From NCBI RefSeq assembly GCF_028473665.1, contig NZ_CP098774.1:4583501-4647500 (forward strand): 64,000 nucleotides of DNA, written 5' to 3'. How positions within the stretch are numbered: the stretch's first letter is position 1; each line of letters starts with the position of its first letter. Origin of the DNA: Sphingomonas sp. QA11 (GTDB taxonomy: Bacteria; Pseudomonadota; Alphaproteobacteria; Sphingomonadales; Sphingomonadaceae). The notes under the pieces were generated by a model. The model ran no database searches, had not been told where the DNA came from, and worked only from the letters and a program-made list of their open reading frames with translations. Made by a program: the position numbers and the translations under genes. Shown one piece after another: positions 1-8,395 of the stretch.

Positions 1-696
1 TTCGGTGGCGCCGCGCCGCGCATCGCCCCCCGGGATCAGCAACCCCGCCGCGACCACGCCGCACAACGCCGCGACCCGTGGGGCGCCCGGCGGAAGCTTG
101 TCGGCGCCGCGATCGATATGCCGCGCGCCCCGCGCGAGCGTGTTGAGCACCAGGCTGCGATAGACCAGGTCGGTGCTCGACAGGATCAGCGGGGCGTGCG
201 CGGTCCAGAACAGGATCCGCCGGCCCCAGAGATCGGCGCGCCAGGCAGGTTCGCTGACCGTATCGGCGTGCGCCGCGAGCCAACGGCGCATCAGATCCTC
301 GGCGATCGGGGTCGCCTGTCCGCGTGTCGCCACGGTCGAAAGATCGCGCAGCCAGAGAAAGCTGTGGAGATAATCGCCCAACGCGCGCGAGAAATCGGGC
401 CTGGCGAGATTGAGATCGGCGATGGCGCGGGTTTCCCCGCGCAGATTCAGCTTGCCGTCGAGCAGCGCGTTGCCCCGTCGCGGATCGCCCAGGAACGGAT
501 CGTCGGGAACCGCGATCAGCTTCAGCGGATGCCGGCCCTTCAACCGCATCCCGTGTATCGGCGTCCGCCAGGTCAATCGATGAAAATATTCGGTGAGACG
601 GTCAGCCAGCGACAACCCCTTGTCGCCCCCCAGACGAATCAACCGTTTGCCCTCTTCGATGCCGTCGGCGCCGGAATCGCGACCGCCGTCGTTCAC
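1..696 (-). CDS. Heparinase II/III family protein, N-terminal part (cut by window edge)
   Basis: The minus strand is open from a GTG at 694-696 to the window edge, giving 232 codons. The translation has the look of the N-terminal alpha-helical part of bacterial heparinase II/III-like polysaccharide lyases: a WRTPIHGMRLKG stretch near residue 41, tryptophan-rich segments (HSFLWLRDL, WRADLWGRRILFW) and a helix ending in AGLLIPGG. The catalytic part lies outside the window. The GTG overlaps the rpe stop codon (GTGA), so it is probably the last of the rsmB-rpe-heparinase transcription unit. The family acts on acidic polysaccharides, usually in the periplasm, but no signal peptide is visible here. 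The family call rests on recognition of the N-terminal region only. Confidence 0.7.
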   Translation of the reverse strand, partial: MNDGGRDSGADGIEEGKRLIRLGGDKGLSLADRLTEYFHRLTWRTPIHGMRLKGRHPLKLIAVPDDPFLGDPRRGNALLDGKLNLRGETRAIADLNLARPDFSRALGDYLHSFLWLRDLSTVATRGQATPIAEDLMRRWLAAHADTVSEPAWRADLWGRRILFWTAHAPLILSSTDLVYRSLVLNTLARGARHIDRGADKLPPGAPRVAALCGVVAAGLLIPGGDARRGATE

Positions 697-1355
697 CCGC
701 CTCTCAGGGCAAGGATGTTGGCGGCATAGGCCGAGGGGCCGCCGCGGAAGGTAGCCGTGCCGGCGACGAGCGCGTCAGCACCGGCGGCGATCGCCTCGCG
801 CGCCGTCACCGCGTCGATACCGCCATCGACCTCGAGATCGACGCCGAGCCCTGCCTTGTCGATCATCTTGCGGATGCTTTCGATCTTGCGCAGCGCGCTG
901 GGGATGAAGCCTTGGCCGCCGAAACCGGGATTGACGCTCATCACCAGCACCAGATCGACCTCCTCGATCAGATAGTCGAGCGCCTTGGCCGGCGTCTGCG
1001 GCGTCAGCACCACGCCGGCACGCTTGCCGAGCTTGCGGATGTGCTGGAGGCTGCGGTGCGTGTGCGGCCCCGCCTCGACATGAATGCTGATGATGTCAGC
1101 CCCGGCTTCAGCGAACTGATCGAGGAACGAATCGACCGGCGCGATCATCAGATGCACGTCGAGCGGCTTCTGCGTATGCGGGCGGAGCGCCTTCACCACC
1201 GCCGGGCCGATCGTGATGTTGGGGACGAAATGACCGTCCATCACATCGACATGAATCCAGTCGGCGCCGGCCGCGTCGATCGCGCGCACCTCCTCGCCAA
1301 GGCGCGCGAAATCGGCGGAGAGGATCGAAGGGGCGATACGGACAGGCTGTTGCAT
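693..1355 (-). CDS. rpe: Ribulose-phosphate 3-epimerase
   Basis: The protein has 220 residues, the normal length for Rpe, which interconverts ribulose 5-phosphate and xylulose 5-phosphate in the pentose phosphate pathway. It starts MQQPVRIAPSILSADF and shows the family signatures: HVDVMDGHFVPN (metal and catalytic Asp), the DVHLMI strand, MSVNPGFGGQGF and the phosphate-binding EVDGGI segment with a final VAGTATF. The open frame runs further upstream, but the family N-terminus begins at this ATG. It lies 41 bp after rsmB on the same strand and overlaps the heparinase-like gene by 4 bp, which suggests one operon. Confidence 0.96.
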   Translation of the reverse strand: MQQPVRIAPSILSADFARLGEEVRAIDAAGADWIHVDVMDGHFVPNITIGPAVVKALRPHTQKPLDVHLMIAPVDSFLDQFAEAGADIISIHVEAGPHTHRSLQHIRKLGKRAGVVLTPQTPAKALDYLIEEVDLVLVMSVNPGFGGQGFIPSALRKIESIRKMIDKAGLGVDLEVDGGIDAVTAREAIAAGADALVAGTATFRGGPSAYAANILALRGG

Positions 1356-1396
1356 GACCGATTCCTTAGCATGCGTGAGTCGCGCGGCAAGGCGAC

Positions 1397-2752
1397 TCAG
1401 GTACCGCGGCGCAATCTCGCGATGAAGAAGCCGTCGCAGCCGCCCTCTTTGCCGAGCATGCCGGGCAGCGTGCGAACCCAGCCACGCTGATGCGGGATGA
1501 TGCCGGCCGGCAATTCTTCGACGCTGACCGGATCGATCGCGAAATCGGGCTGGGCGGCGAGAAACGCCATGAGCTGCTCCTCCCCCTCGGCACGTTCGAG
1601 CGAACAGGTGGCATAGATCAAGGTTCCGCCGGACTTGACCCATCTGGCGGCCCGGGCAAGCAATTGCGCCTGCACCCGGGACATTTCGGCAATCACCTTC
1701 GGATTCACGCGGTGGAGCACGTCAGGGTGGCGGCGGAAGATGCCGGTAGCGCTGCACGGCGCATCGAGCAGCACGGCGTCCACCGGCGCGTCCGGCGACC
1801 ATTTGAGCAGGTCGGCGGCGATCACCGTCGCCTCAAGATGGGTGCGGGCGAGATTCTCGCGAAGTCGCGCCAGACGACTTTCCGAGGAATCGATCGACGT
1901 GACGGCCCATCCCGCGCTGGCGAGCTGCATCGTCTTCCCGCCGGGAGCGGCGCACAGATCGAGCGCGGTGCCACTTCCCTTGCCGATGAGGCGCGCGGGG
2001 AGCGAGGCGGCAATATCCTGGACCCACCAGCCGCCCTCTTCAAAGCCCGGCAGTTCACGCACACTGCCGCTGGCGAGGCGGATATGGCCGGGGAGCAGCG
2101 AGGTGCCGTCCATCTCTTCGGCCAAAGCATCGGTCGCCGCCGAGTCGGCCAGGGTCAGATCGAGCGGCGGGGGCGCGGCGATGGCACGTTCCGCCGCGGC
2201 GACCCGTTCCTCGCCCCAGGCATTCTGCCAGCGGGCCTCCGCATCTTCCGGAAGAGTCGGGAATTCGGGCAGGCTCTTGTTGGCGCGCATCAGCGTGCCG
2301 AACACGCCATGGACAAGCTTGCGTGGACCGCCATCGACCAATGGCAGGACGGTCGAGATCGCGGCGTGCGGCGGCGTACCCAGCGCGAGCGCCTGAACCA
2401 GCGCGATCCGCAGCGCGAAGCGTGCCTTGGCGTCATCCGGCAAGGGACGTTGAGTCGCCGAATCGATCAGCGCGTCGAGATCGGGCAAGCGGCGGAGGGT
2501 CTCAGCGGCGATGGCATGGGCAAGCGCGCGATCGTCGCCGCGATCGATCCCCTGGGTCGCGCGGTCGAGCGCCGCCTCAAGCGGCAGGCCTTGGCGGAGT
2601 ACCGCATCGAGCAGCTTCAGCGCGGCGCGACGGGCGGGAACGCCGGGCGGATCGGCGGGACGGTCTGGGGATCGGCCAGCGGATCGAGATGGGGGTCGGG
2701 TCAAATCGCTTGAACTCGTGTCGTGACGGGTGGATGGGGTGGCAAGCAGCAT
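1397..2752 (-). CDS. rsmB: 16S rRNA (cytosine-C5) methyltransferase, RsmB family
   Basis: The product has about 451 residues with an N-terminal NusB-like RNA-binding domain (ARRAALKLLDAVLRQG, then helical up to about residue 180) and a C-terminal Rossmann methyltransferase domain. The S-adenosylmethionine motif DLCAAPGGKTMQLA and the two catalytic cysteines in DAPCSATGIFRRHPD and IYATCSLERAEGE are present. The family modifies C967 of 16S rRNA. The open frame continues to 2950, but a convincing small gene starts on the other strand at 2768, so I chose the ATG at 2750-2752. A TTG at 2704 is an alternative, and neither has a clear Shine-Dalgarno. With the ATG, the two divergent starts are only 15 bp apart. 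Confidence 0.9.
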   Translation of the reverse strand: MLLATPSTRHDTSSSDLTRPPSRSAGRSPDRPADPPGVPARRAALKLLDAVLRQGLPLEAALDRATQGIDRGDDRALAHAIAAETLRRLPDLDALIDSATQRPLPDDAKARFALRIALVQALALGTPPHAAISTVLPLVDGGPRKLVHGVFGTLMRANKSLPEFPTLPEDAEARWQNAWGEERVAAAERAIAAPPPLDLTLADSAATDALAEEMDGTSLLPGHIRLASGSVRELPGFEEGGWWVQDIAASLPARLIGKGSGTALDLCAAPGGKTMQLASAGWAVTSIDSSESRLARLRENLARTHLEATVIAADLLKWSPDAPVDAVLLDAPCSATGIFRRHPDVLHRVNPKVIAEMSRVQAQLLARAARWVKSGGTLIYATCSLERAEGEEQLMAFLAAQPDFAIDPVSVEELPAGIIPHQRGWVRTLPGMLGKEGGCDGFFIARLRRGT

Positions 2753-2767
2753 CCGGAAAGAACCGCC

Positions 2768-2935
2768 ATGGGCCGCCGCCCGCCACATGTGAAGCCGCCA
2801 GCCTATCTTTCCAAGAGCCCGCCGGTGCCGAAACCCGATCCCAAGCCAGCGGCCGAAGCGGAAAACGACCCGCTCGGGCTCGACCCGACGCGTTATGGCG
2901 ACTGGACGCTCAAGGGCATCGCTGTCGATTTCTAG
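2768..2935 (+). CDS. DUF1674 small protein (SDHAF4-like)
   Basis: This is a 55-residue protein starting MGRRPPHVK. A proline-rich N-terminus is followed by the DUF1674 signature at the C-terminus: DPLGLDPTRYGDW, then KGIAVDF as the final residues. The mitochondrial homologue SDHAF4 helps assemble succinate dehydrogenase; for bacterial members the role is inferred. DUF1674 genes are common next to rsmB in alphaproteobacteria, which fits this divergent arrangement. The ATG at 2768 was chosen over an in-frame start at 2723 because homologous proteins are short and the upstream extension looks random. Confidence 0.85.
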   Translation: MGRRPPHVKPPAYLSKSPPVPKPDPKPAAEAENDPLGLDPTRYGDWTLKGIAVDF

Positions 2936-3263
2936 ACGGCGAGCCCGCAAGCGTTCCTGACTTTATCCCTGTTCTTCGCCGTTAAACCTCGTTTCTTTTT
3001 TCGGGGGCTTTTTTTCCTCTGTTATGTTGGATTTTGCGCCCGGATTTTTCGTTCCAGAACAGTGACTTGAAGACCCATTTCCCTGTTACCGGATAACAGG
3101 GGAAAATCGCGCCGATAATAGGGGAGGTTTTTTTGCCGAAACAGGGGACGCGCCCTATAAATACCGACGATGCGAAAGAACGGGACCATGCCGAAATGGT
3201 CTGGTCATGATGCTATCGCCGGTTGCCGGCGTTTGAATCGACCGCCGCGCATCGGAGGGGAGA
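2936..3263. repeat. Noncoding AT-richer block with repeated CCCTGTT / AACAGGG words
   Basis: No convincing gene lies in this gap. It is visibly richer in A and T than its surroundings, with runs such as GTTTCTTTTTTCGGGGGC and TTTTTTT. The word CCCTGTT occurs at 2967-2973 and 3081-3087, and its complement AACAGGG at 3095-3101 and 3140-3146; near-copies lie around 3017-3023 (CTCTGTT) and 3117-3123 (ATAGGGG). From memory, similar CCCTGTT-rich noncoding DNA is dispersed in sphingomonad and bradyrhizobial genomes, so it may be one copy of a repeat family. That identity is an inference. Confidence 0.5.
3081..3101. repeat. Inverted repeat (8-bp stem, 5-nt loop)
   Basis: CCCTGTTA at 3081-3088 and TAACAGGG at 3094-3101 are perfect inverted copies around the loop CCGGA. 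Flanking TTT and GAAA would extend the pairing with one bulged G. No T-tract follows directly on the plus strand, so a simple terminator is not supported. It belongs to the repeated-word block described for 2936-3263. Confidence 0.7.
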
Positions 3264-3797
3264 TCAGGCCAGCAGGTCCCGCAGCTTGCCCACCGTATTC
3301 CAGTTGCGCATCGTCGCGATCTTCGGAAATTTCAGCTTCACCATCGCCGGGAGAAGCTTCGAGTTCCCGACGTCGACCGGGAAATCGATATAAAGCTCCC
3401 GATCGATCGCCTCGAGTCGCTCGGGGCCATCATAGAGGCCGGGGATCTTCCCGATCAGCCCGTCCGGCACGGGATCGCGGTGGAACGCCACCATCAGGTG
3501 ACCTGGATGGTCCTTCGCGGCATCGGGGAAAGGATTGGCCGCGATCACCGCCTCCAGTTCCGCCAGGTTGCGCACGACCACATCGGTCCTGAGGCCCCAG
3601 GCGGCGAGCGCTTCCTCAAGCGCCTTTTCCAGCGCGGCACCGTCAGCCTCCCTGGCGGTGAAGACGACATTGCCCGACGCGAGCAACGTCTTGACGTCAT
3701 CATGGCCGAGCTTCTCGACCAGCGCCTTCAGCTCGGTCATCGGAATCCGCTTGCCGCCGATGTTGATGCCCTTGAGCAGAGCAGCCCAGCGCGTCAC
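3264..3797 (-). CDS. DUF1697 family protein
   Basis: The protein has 177 residues. The N-terminus MTRWAALLKGINIGGKRIPM, followed by a leucine-rich helix and LLASGNVVF, is the DUF1697 signature; the C-terminal NWNTVGKLRDLL is also typical. The molecular function of the family is not established. It is the last gene of the tsaD-gpsA-DUF1697 unit: its ATG overlaps the gpsA stop by 4 bp. Confidence 0.9.
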   Translation of the reverse strand: MTRWAALLKGINIGGKRIPMTELKALVEKLGHDDVKTLLASGNVVFTAREADGAALEKALEEALAAWGLRTDVVVRNLAELEAVIAANPFPDAAKDHPGHLMVAFHRDPVPDGLIGKIPGLYDGPERLEAIDRELYIDFPVDVGNSKLLPAMVKLKFPKIATMRNWNTVGKLRDLLA

Positions 3798-4771
3798 TGA
3801 TCCTCCCGCGTCAACGGTCGCGCCAGGAGCGCACCGACGACCTCGCGCACATCGGCGCCGTCGAGCAGCGCGCAGACCGCCTCGGTGACCGGCATGTCGG
3901 CGCCGACATCGGCCGCAGCCTCGCGCAGCACGGGCGCGGTAAAGGCTCCTTCAGCGACGGTGCGGCGATCGGCCATCAGGTCGCGCGCCGATTTGCCCTG
4001 GCCAAGCCCCATGCCGAGCGAAAAGTTGCGCGAGCTGGTCGAGGAGCAGGTAAGCACCAGGTCGCCAAGGCCGGACAGCCCCGCCAATGTCTCGGACCGT
4101 GCACCGCGCGCCATGCCGAAACGCGTCATCTCGGCGAAACCACGTGCGATCAGCGCGGCGCGCGCATTCTGGCCGAGCCCTGCCCCCTCGACCACGCCGC
4201 AGGCGATGGCGAGCACGTTCTTGACCGCGCCGCCGATCTCGGCGCCGATGACGTCGGAAGAGAAATAGGGACGGAAGGCCGGGCCGGCGAGGCGATCGGC
4301 GAGCCGGGCGCCCAGATCCTCATTGTCGCAGGCGAGCGTGACCGCTGTCGGCTTGCCCTGCGCAACCTCGAAGGCGAAGGTCGGCCCGGAGATCACCGCG
4401 ATCGGCGCTCCGGGATGCACCGCGCGGGCGACTTCGCCGACCAACAGGCGCGACCCCGCCTCGATACCCTTGGCGCAGAGCACCAGCGGCGTGATGCCGA
4501 CGGGCATCGCGCTCAGGATGCTCCGGATATGCTGGGCAGGAACGACGACCAGCAGCGCATCGCAGGCCGAAACCGTATCAAGCGACCCGGTCGCCTCGAT
4601 CGAGCCCGGCAAGGGGATGTCCGGCAGGAACAGCGGGTTCCGGTGAGTCGCGTTGACTGCCTCGACCACCTCAGGCTCGCGTGCCCATAGCAGGACAGGC
4701 TCGCCCTCGCGCGCCGCCACGCTGGCGAGCGCCGTGCCCCAGGCACCGCCACCGACCACGCCGATCTTCAT
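3794..4771 (-). CDS. gpsA: Glycerol-3-phosphate dehydrogenase [NAD(P)+]
   Basis: The protein has 325 residues. It reduces dihydroxyacetone phosphate to sn-glycerol 3-phosphate, the backbone of phospholipids, in the cytoplasm. The N-terminal nucleotide-binding glycine motif is GGGAWGTALA, followed by LLWARE. The catalytic-domain motifs are present: CAKGIE, SGPTFAFEVAQGKPTAV, GGAVKNVLAIACG (catalytic Lys) and AGLSGLGDLVLTCSS. It overlaps tsaD upstream and the DUF1697 gene downstream by 4 bp each, indicating coupled translation. Confidence 0.96.
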   Translation of the reverse strand: MKIGVVGGGAWGTALASVAAREGEPVLLWAREPEVVEAVNATHRNPLFLPDIPLPGSIEATGSLDTVSACDALLVVVPAQHIRSILSAMPVGITPLVLCAKGIEAGSRLLVGEVARAVHPGAPIAVISGPTFAFEVAQGKPTAVTLACDNEDLGARLADRLAGPAFRPYFSSDVIGAEIGGAVKNVLAIACGVVEGAGLGQNARAALIARGFAEMTRFGMARGARSETLAGLSGLGDLVLTCSSTSSRNFSLGMGLGQGKSARDLMADRRTVAEGAFTAPVLREAAADVGADMPVTEAVCALLDGADVREVVGALLARPLTREDQ

Positions 4772-5802
4772 GCCTTCACTCCCGCGCCGCGCACCGCCTC
4801 CGCCCCCGGATCCAGCGGCCAGCGCGGGCGCGCGGGCACGTCGAGAGGATCGGTGAGGCCGGCGGCGAACCGTTCCGCCCCCGCCCAGGCAATCATCGCG
4901 GCATTGTCAGTGCAGAGCCACAAAGGCGGCGCCACGAAACGCAACCCGTTCGCCGTTGCCAGTCCCTGCAGTGCCGAGCGTACCGCGCGGTTGGCGGCGA
5001 CACCGCCCGCCACCACCAGTGACGTCACGCCGTCAGCCCGGCCAAGCGCCCGGGTGGTGCGATCGATCAGGCAATCGACCACGGCCGTCTGGAAGGAGGC
5101 GGCGATATCCTCCGCGCTCCACGTGCCGGCGTCCCGGGCGCGGGCAACGGCGCTCTTCAGGCCGGCGAAGGAGAAATGCGGCTCAGCCGATCCTTTCAGC
5201 GGACGCGGCAGGGGGACGGCGGTGGGATCGCCGGCTTCGGCCGCCCGCTCGACCGCCGGGCCACCAGGGAAACCAAGGCCAAGCAGTTTCGCGGTCTTGT
5301 CGAACGCCTCGCCAGCGGCATCGTCGATCGTAGTGGCGAGGCGGCGATAGGTCGCGACACCCTCCACCAGGAGCAACTGGCAATGCCCGCCCGAAACGAG
5401 CAGCAGCAGATAGGGGAAATCGAGATCAGGGTCGGAAAGACGCGGGGAAAGCGCATGGCCCTCGAGATGGTTGACCGCGACCAGCGGCTTGCCGACCGCA
5501 TGCGCCAGCGCCTTGCCGGTGACGAGCCCCACCATGACGCCACCGATCAGGCCGGGCCCGGCGGTGGCGGCGATCGCGTCGACATCCGCGAGCGTCACCC
5601 CGGCATCGGCCAGCGCGCCTTCGACCAGCGGGATCAGCGCCTCGACATGAGCGCGCGCCGCGATCTCGGGCACGACGCCGCCATAGGGACGATGTTCCGC
5701 CTCCTGCCCGAGCAGGCGATGGGCAAGCACGCGTCGGTCGCTGGTCACCAGTGCCGCCGCCGTTTCATCGCAGCTGGATTCGAGGCCGAGGATCAAACTC
5801 AT
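4768..5802 (-). CDS. tsaD: tRNA N6-adenosine threonylcarbamoyltransferase
   Basis: The protein has 344 residues, the usual TsaD length. With TsaB, TsaE and TsaC it makes the t6A modification at position 37 of ANN-decoding tRNAs. Seen directly: the start LGLESSCDETAAA, the metal-binding HxxxH in VNHLEGHAL, LLVSGGHCQLL, the SFAGLK motif and the nucleotide-binding VAGGVAANRAVR. It is the first gene of the tsaD-gpsA-DUF1697 operon and is divergent from hemC, with about 108 bp between the starts for both promoters. The pairing of tsaD with hemC is common in alphaproteobacteria. Confidence 0.96.
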   Translation of the reverse strand: MSLILGLESSCDETAAALVTSDRRVLAHRLLGQEAEHRPYGGVVPEIAARAHVEALIPLVEGALADAGVTLADVDAIAATAGPGLIGGVMVGLVTGKALAHAVGKPLVAVNHLEGHALSPRLSDPDLDFPYLLLLVSGGHCQLLLVEGVATYRRLATTIDDAAGEAFDKTAKLLGLGFPGGPAVERAAEAGDPTAVPLPRPLKGSAEPHFSFAGLKSAVARARDAGTWSAEDIAASFQTAVVDCLIDRTTRALGRADGVTSLVVAGGVAANRAVRSALQGLATANGLRFVAPPLWLCTDNAAMIAWAGAERFAAGLTDPLDVPARPRWPLDPGAEAVRGAGVKA

Positions 5803-5910
5803 GATGGTTGCCCCCTACCCGTTCGCCCCGCGCTTGTCGAAGGGCTGTCCTTTCTTCTAGGTCGCAGCCAGTGCGGGGCCTCGACACGCCCGGCCCGAAC
5901 GGAGTTTTTA

Positions 5911-6831
5911 GTGCCCAACCCCCTTCTTCGCCTCGGCAGCCGTGGTTCGCCGCTTGCGCTCGTGCAGGCCGGCATGGTGCGGGACGCGCTGTGCGCCGCG
6001 CATGGCTGGGACGCGGCAGCGGTCGAGATCGTCCCGATCAGGACGACTGGCGACAGGGTGCAGGACCGCGCGCTGGCCGAGATCGGCGGCAAAGCGCTGT
6101 GGACCAAGGAACTCGACCGCGCCCTGCTCGACGGCGAGATCGACTGCGCGGTGCATTCGATGAAGGATGTCGAGACTATACGCCCCGTCGCGATCGCGAT
6201 CGCCGCAATGCTCAAACGCGCCGATGTGCGCGACCGGCTGATCGGAGCGGACAGCATCGACGCGCTGCCGCGGGGCGCGTTGATCGGCACCAGTTCTCCG
6301 CGGCGCGGTGCGCAGTTGAAAAGACGGCGGCCCGACCTGAAGACGATATTCTTCCGGGGCAATGTCGATACGCGCCTCGCCAAGCTGGCGGCCGGCGAGG
6401 TCGATGCCACCTTGCTCGCCGCGGCGGGGCTTGACCGGCTGGGACGCGCGGAAATCGGCGCGCCGATCCCGAATGACGTCATGCTGCCAGCGCCGGCGCA
6501 GGGCGCGGTCGGGATCGAGGCACGCGCCCGCGATGAGCGGATGCTGACCTTGCTGAGCGCGATCGATCACGCCGAGACGCGCGGATGCGTGCTGATCGAG
6601 CGGGCGCTGCTCGCCGCGTTGAAGGCGGATTGCCATTCGCCGGTCGCGGCGCTCGCCACGGTCGACGGCGCGCGGACGACGATCCGCGCTGAGCTGCTGG
6701 CCGAGGATGGCAGCGCGCATGTTTCCGGCGAGACGTCGGGCGCGGCAGGCGACACGGCACTTGCCGATCGGCTCGCACGGGACCTGCTCGACCGCGCGCC
6801 ACCGTCGGTAAGACGGCTGTTCGCGGCATGA
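5911..6831 (+). CDS. hemC: Porphobilinogen deaminase (hydroxymethylbilane synthase)
   Basis: The enzyme polymerises four porphobilinogens into hydroxymethylbilane. It has 306 residues from a GTG start at 5911 preceded by CGGAG; the open frame continues upstream but the family N-terminus (LRLGSRGSPLAL) starts here. Motifs seen: TTGDRVQDRALAEIGGKALWTKELD, HSMKDVET, IGTSSPRR, FRGNVDTRL and PAQGAVGIEAR. The dipyrromethane cofactor is expected on Cys241 in ADCHSPVA. The HSMKDVET form, in place of the usual HSLKDVP, still keeps the catalytic Asp region. The TGA overlaps the hemD ATG. Confidence 0.96.
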   Translation: MPNPLLRLGSRGSPLALVQAGMVRDALCAAHGWDAAAVEIVPIRTTGDRVQDRALAEIGGKALWTKELDRALLDGEIDCAVHSMKDVETIRPVAIAIAAMLKRADVRDRLIGADSIDALPRGALIGTSSPRRGAQLKRRRPDLKTIFFRGNVDTRLAKLAAGEVDATLLAAAGLDRLGRAEIGAPIPNDVMLPAPAQGAVGIEARARDERMLTLLSAIDHAETRGCVLIERALLAALKADCHSPVAALATVDGARTTIRAELLAEDGSAHVSGETSGAAGDTALADRLARDLLDRAPPSVRRLFAA

Positions 6832-7499
6832 CACCGGACTTCGCGGTGCTCCGCCCGGAACCGGGCAACGCCGCGACCGCCGTACGGATCGAGGCATTGG
6901 GCCTGCGCGCGATCCGGCTGCCCCTGTTCGAAATCCGCGCGCTCGACTGGACGGTTCCCGACCCGGCCGGGTTCGATGCCTTGCTGCTGACAAGCGCCAA
7001 TGCCGTGCGCTTCGGAGGCGCCGGACTGGATTCATTGCGGCATCTGCCGGTCCTGGCGGTGGGCGCCAGAACCGCTGAAATCAGCCGCGCGGCTGGATTT
7101 GACGTCATGGCGGCGGGAGAGTCTGACGCAGCGACGCTGCTCGCCGGGGATCACGGCATTGCTCGTGCCCTGCACCTCGGCGGGCGGGATCGATCCATCG
7201 AAGAAGGCGGCTGGATCACCCAGGCCATCGCCGTCTATGCCAGCGAGCCGTTGCCGGTGACGGCGGTCCAGCTCGGGGCGCTGGAGGGATCGATCGCCCT
7301 GCTGCATTCGGCCCGGGCAGCCACCCGGCTAGGCGAACTGGCTGAAGAACATGGTCTGGCGCGGCCCTCGATCGCCATCGCCGCGTTCAGCCCTGCCGTC
7401 GCGTCGGCCGCCGGAAGTGGCTGGAAGTGGATCGCCACGGCCGCCGCACCCAATGACGCCGCGTTGATCGAGGCGGCGTGCGCGCGATTGACCGGGTGA
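6828..7499 (+). CDS. hemD: Uroporphyrinogen-III synthase
   Basis: The 223-residue protein cyclises hydroxymethylbilane to uroporphyrinogen III. Sequence conservation in this family is low. It starts MTPDFAVLRPEPGNAATAVR and has the LLLTSANAVRFGG segment and the later LLHSARAATRLGEL segment typical of HemD. Its position directly after hemC, with a 4-bp ATGA overlap, strongly supports the call. The next gene encodes a mitofilin-like membrane protein, the usual hemC-hemD-hemX-like order. Confidence 0.9.
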   Translation: MTPDFAVLRPEPGNAATAVRIEALGLRAIRLPLFEIRALDWTVPDPAGFDALLLTSANAVRFGGAGLDSLRHLPVLAVGARTAEISRAAGFDVMAAGESDAATLLAGDHGIARALHLGGRDRSIEEGGWITQAIAVYASEPLPVTAVQLGALEGSIALLHSARAATRLGELAEEHGLARPSIAIAAFSPAVASAAGSGWKWIATAAAPNDAALIEAACARLTG

Positions 7500-7521
7500 G
7501 CATGCGCGGAGATAAGACGGC

Positions 7522-8385
7522 ATGAGCGACGAGCAGCCGACCCTTACGGCGCCATCCCGCAAGCTGGGCTGGCGCACCGCGGCGATCCTGGGGGCAGTCG
7601 CCTTCATCGCCGGCCTGTGCGCGATGGCGCTGGGACTCTACGCCTTTCCACAATGGTTCGGCCCCAAGCCGGTCGCCACCGTGACCCTGCCGATCGCCTC
7701 CACCGCCGACGGCCAGCGCACGCCCGTGGTGATCGTGCCGGGCAACGGCACGACGGCGGCACCGGCGATCGACCTGGACGCGCTGTCGACCCGCGAGAAC
7801 GAGCTGGCCGCGCGCCTTGCCGAGCTGGAGGCCCGAACCGCGAGCATCAGCGGACAGGCGCGCCTTGCCTCCGGCTATGCCACCCGCGCCGAGGGGCTGA
7901 TGATCGCCTTCGCCGCGCGGCGCCAGATCGATCGCGGCCTGCCGCTCGGCTATATCGAGGAGCAGCTGCGCCAGCGCTTCGGCCCGATCCAGCCCGAGGC
8001 GACCGGCACGATCATCCAGGCGGCGCAGCAACCGGTGACGATCGAGGATCTGCGCGTCGGGCTCGACGCGATCTCGTCCGAGCTGAGGACCGGCGCGGCG
8101 AGCGACGGATGGCTTGCCAGCCTGAGGCGCGAGCTGGGCAACCTCATCGTCCTGCACCGCGCCGACACCCCCTCGCCGCTGCCGGCCGACCGGCTCGCCC
8201 GCGCCCGACGTACCCTCGAAGCCGGCCATGTCGAGGCAGCGCTGGCCGAAGTGGCGCGCATGCCCGGCGCGCCGCAGGCCGAACGCTGGACCACCGCAGC
8301 GCGGCGCTACATCGGCGCGCGCCAGGCGCTCGACACGATCGAGACGGCGGCTATCATGGGACAGGGCGGCGCGGCGCCGCGCTGA
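7522..8385 (+). CDS. Mitofilin/HemX-like inner-membrane protein
   Basis: The protein has 287 residues. One transmembrane helix lies near residues 18-45 (AAILGAVAFIAGLCAMALGLYAF), followed by a mostly helical periplasmic part with a coiled-coil-prone stretch around residues 90-115 (ENELAARLAELEAR). The C-terminal region (LARARRTLEAGHVEAALAEVARMPG) resembles the conserved end of alphaproteobacterial mitofilin-domain proteins. It starts 22 bp after hemD and is probably cotranscribed. The family has been linked to membrane organisation and, through gene order, to heme synthesis; the exact role is not established. Confidence 0.75.
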   Translation: MSDEQPTLTAPSRKLGWRTAAILGAVAFIAGLCAMALGLYAFPQWFGPKPVATVTLPIASTADGQRTPVVIVPGNGTTAAPAIDLDALSTRENELAARLAELEARTASISGQARLASGYATRAEGLMIAFAARRQIDRGLPLGYIEEQLRQRFGPIQPEATGTIIQAAQQPVTIEDLRVGLDAISSELRTGAASDGWLASLRRELGNLIVLHRADTPSPLPADRLARARRTLEAGHVEAALAEVARMPGAPQAERWTTAARRYIGARQALDTIETAAIMGQGGAAPR

Positions 8386-8395
8386 CCGGGACTGA

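Noticed and set aside
118..729. 203-codon plus-strand frame at the left edge
   Set aside because: It is antisense to the heparinase-like frame, which has family motifs and a GTGA overlap with rpe.
5176..5910. Long in-frame extension before hemC
   Set aside because: It overlaps tsaD on the other strand and has no hemC-like content; the GTG at 5911 has a ribosome-binding site and gives the normal length.
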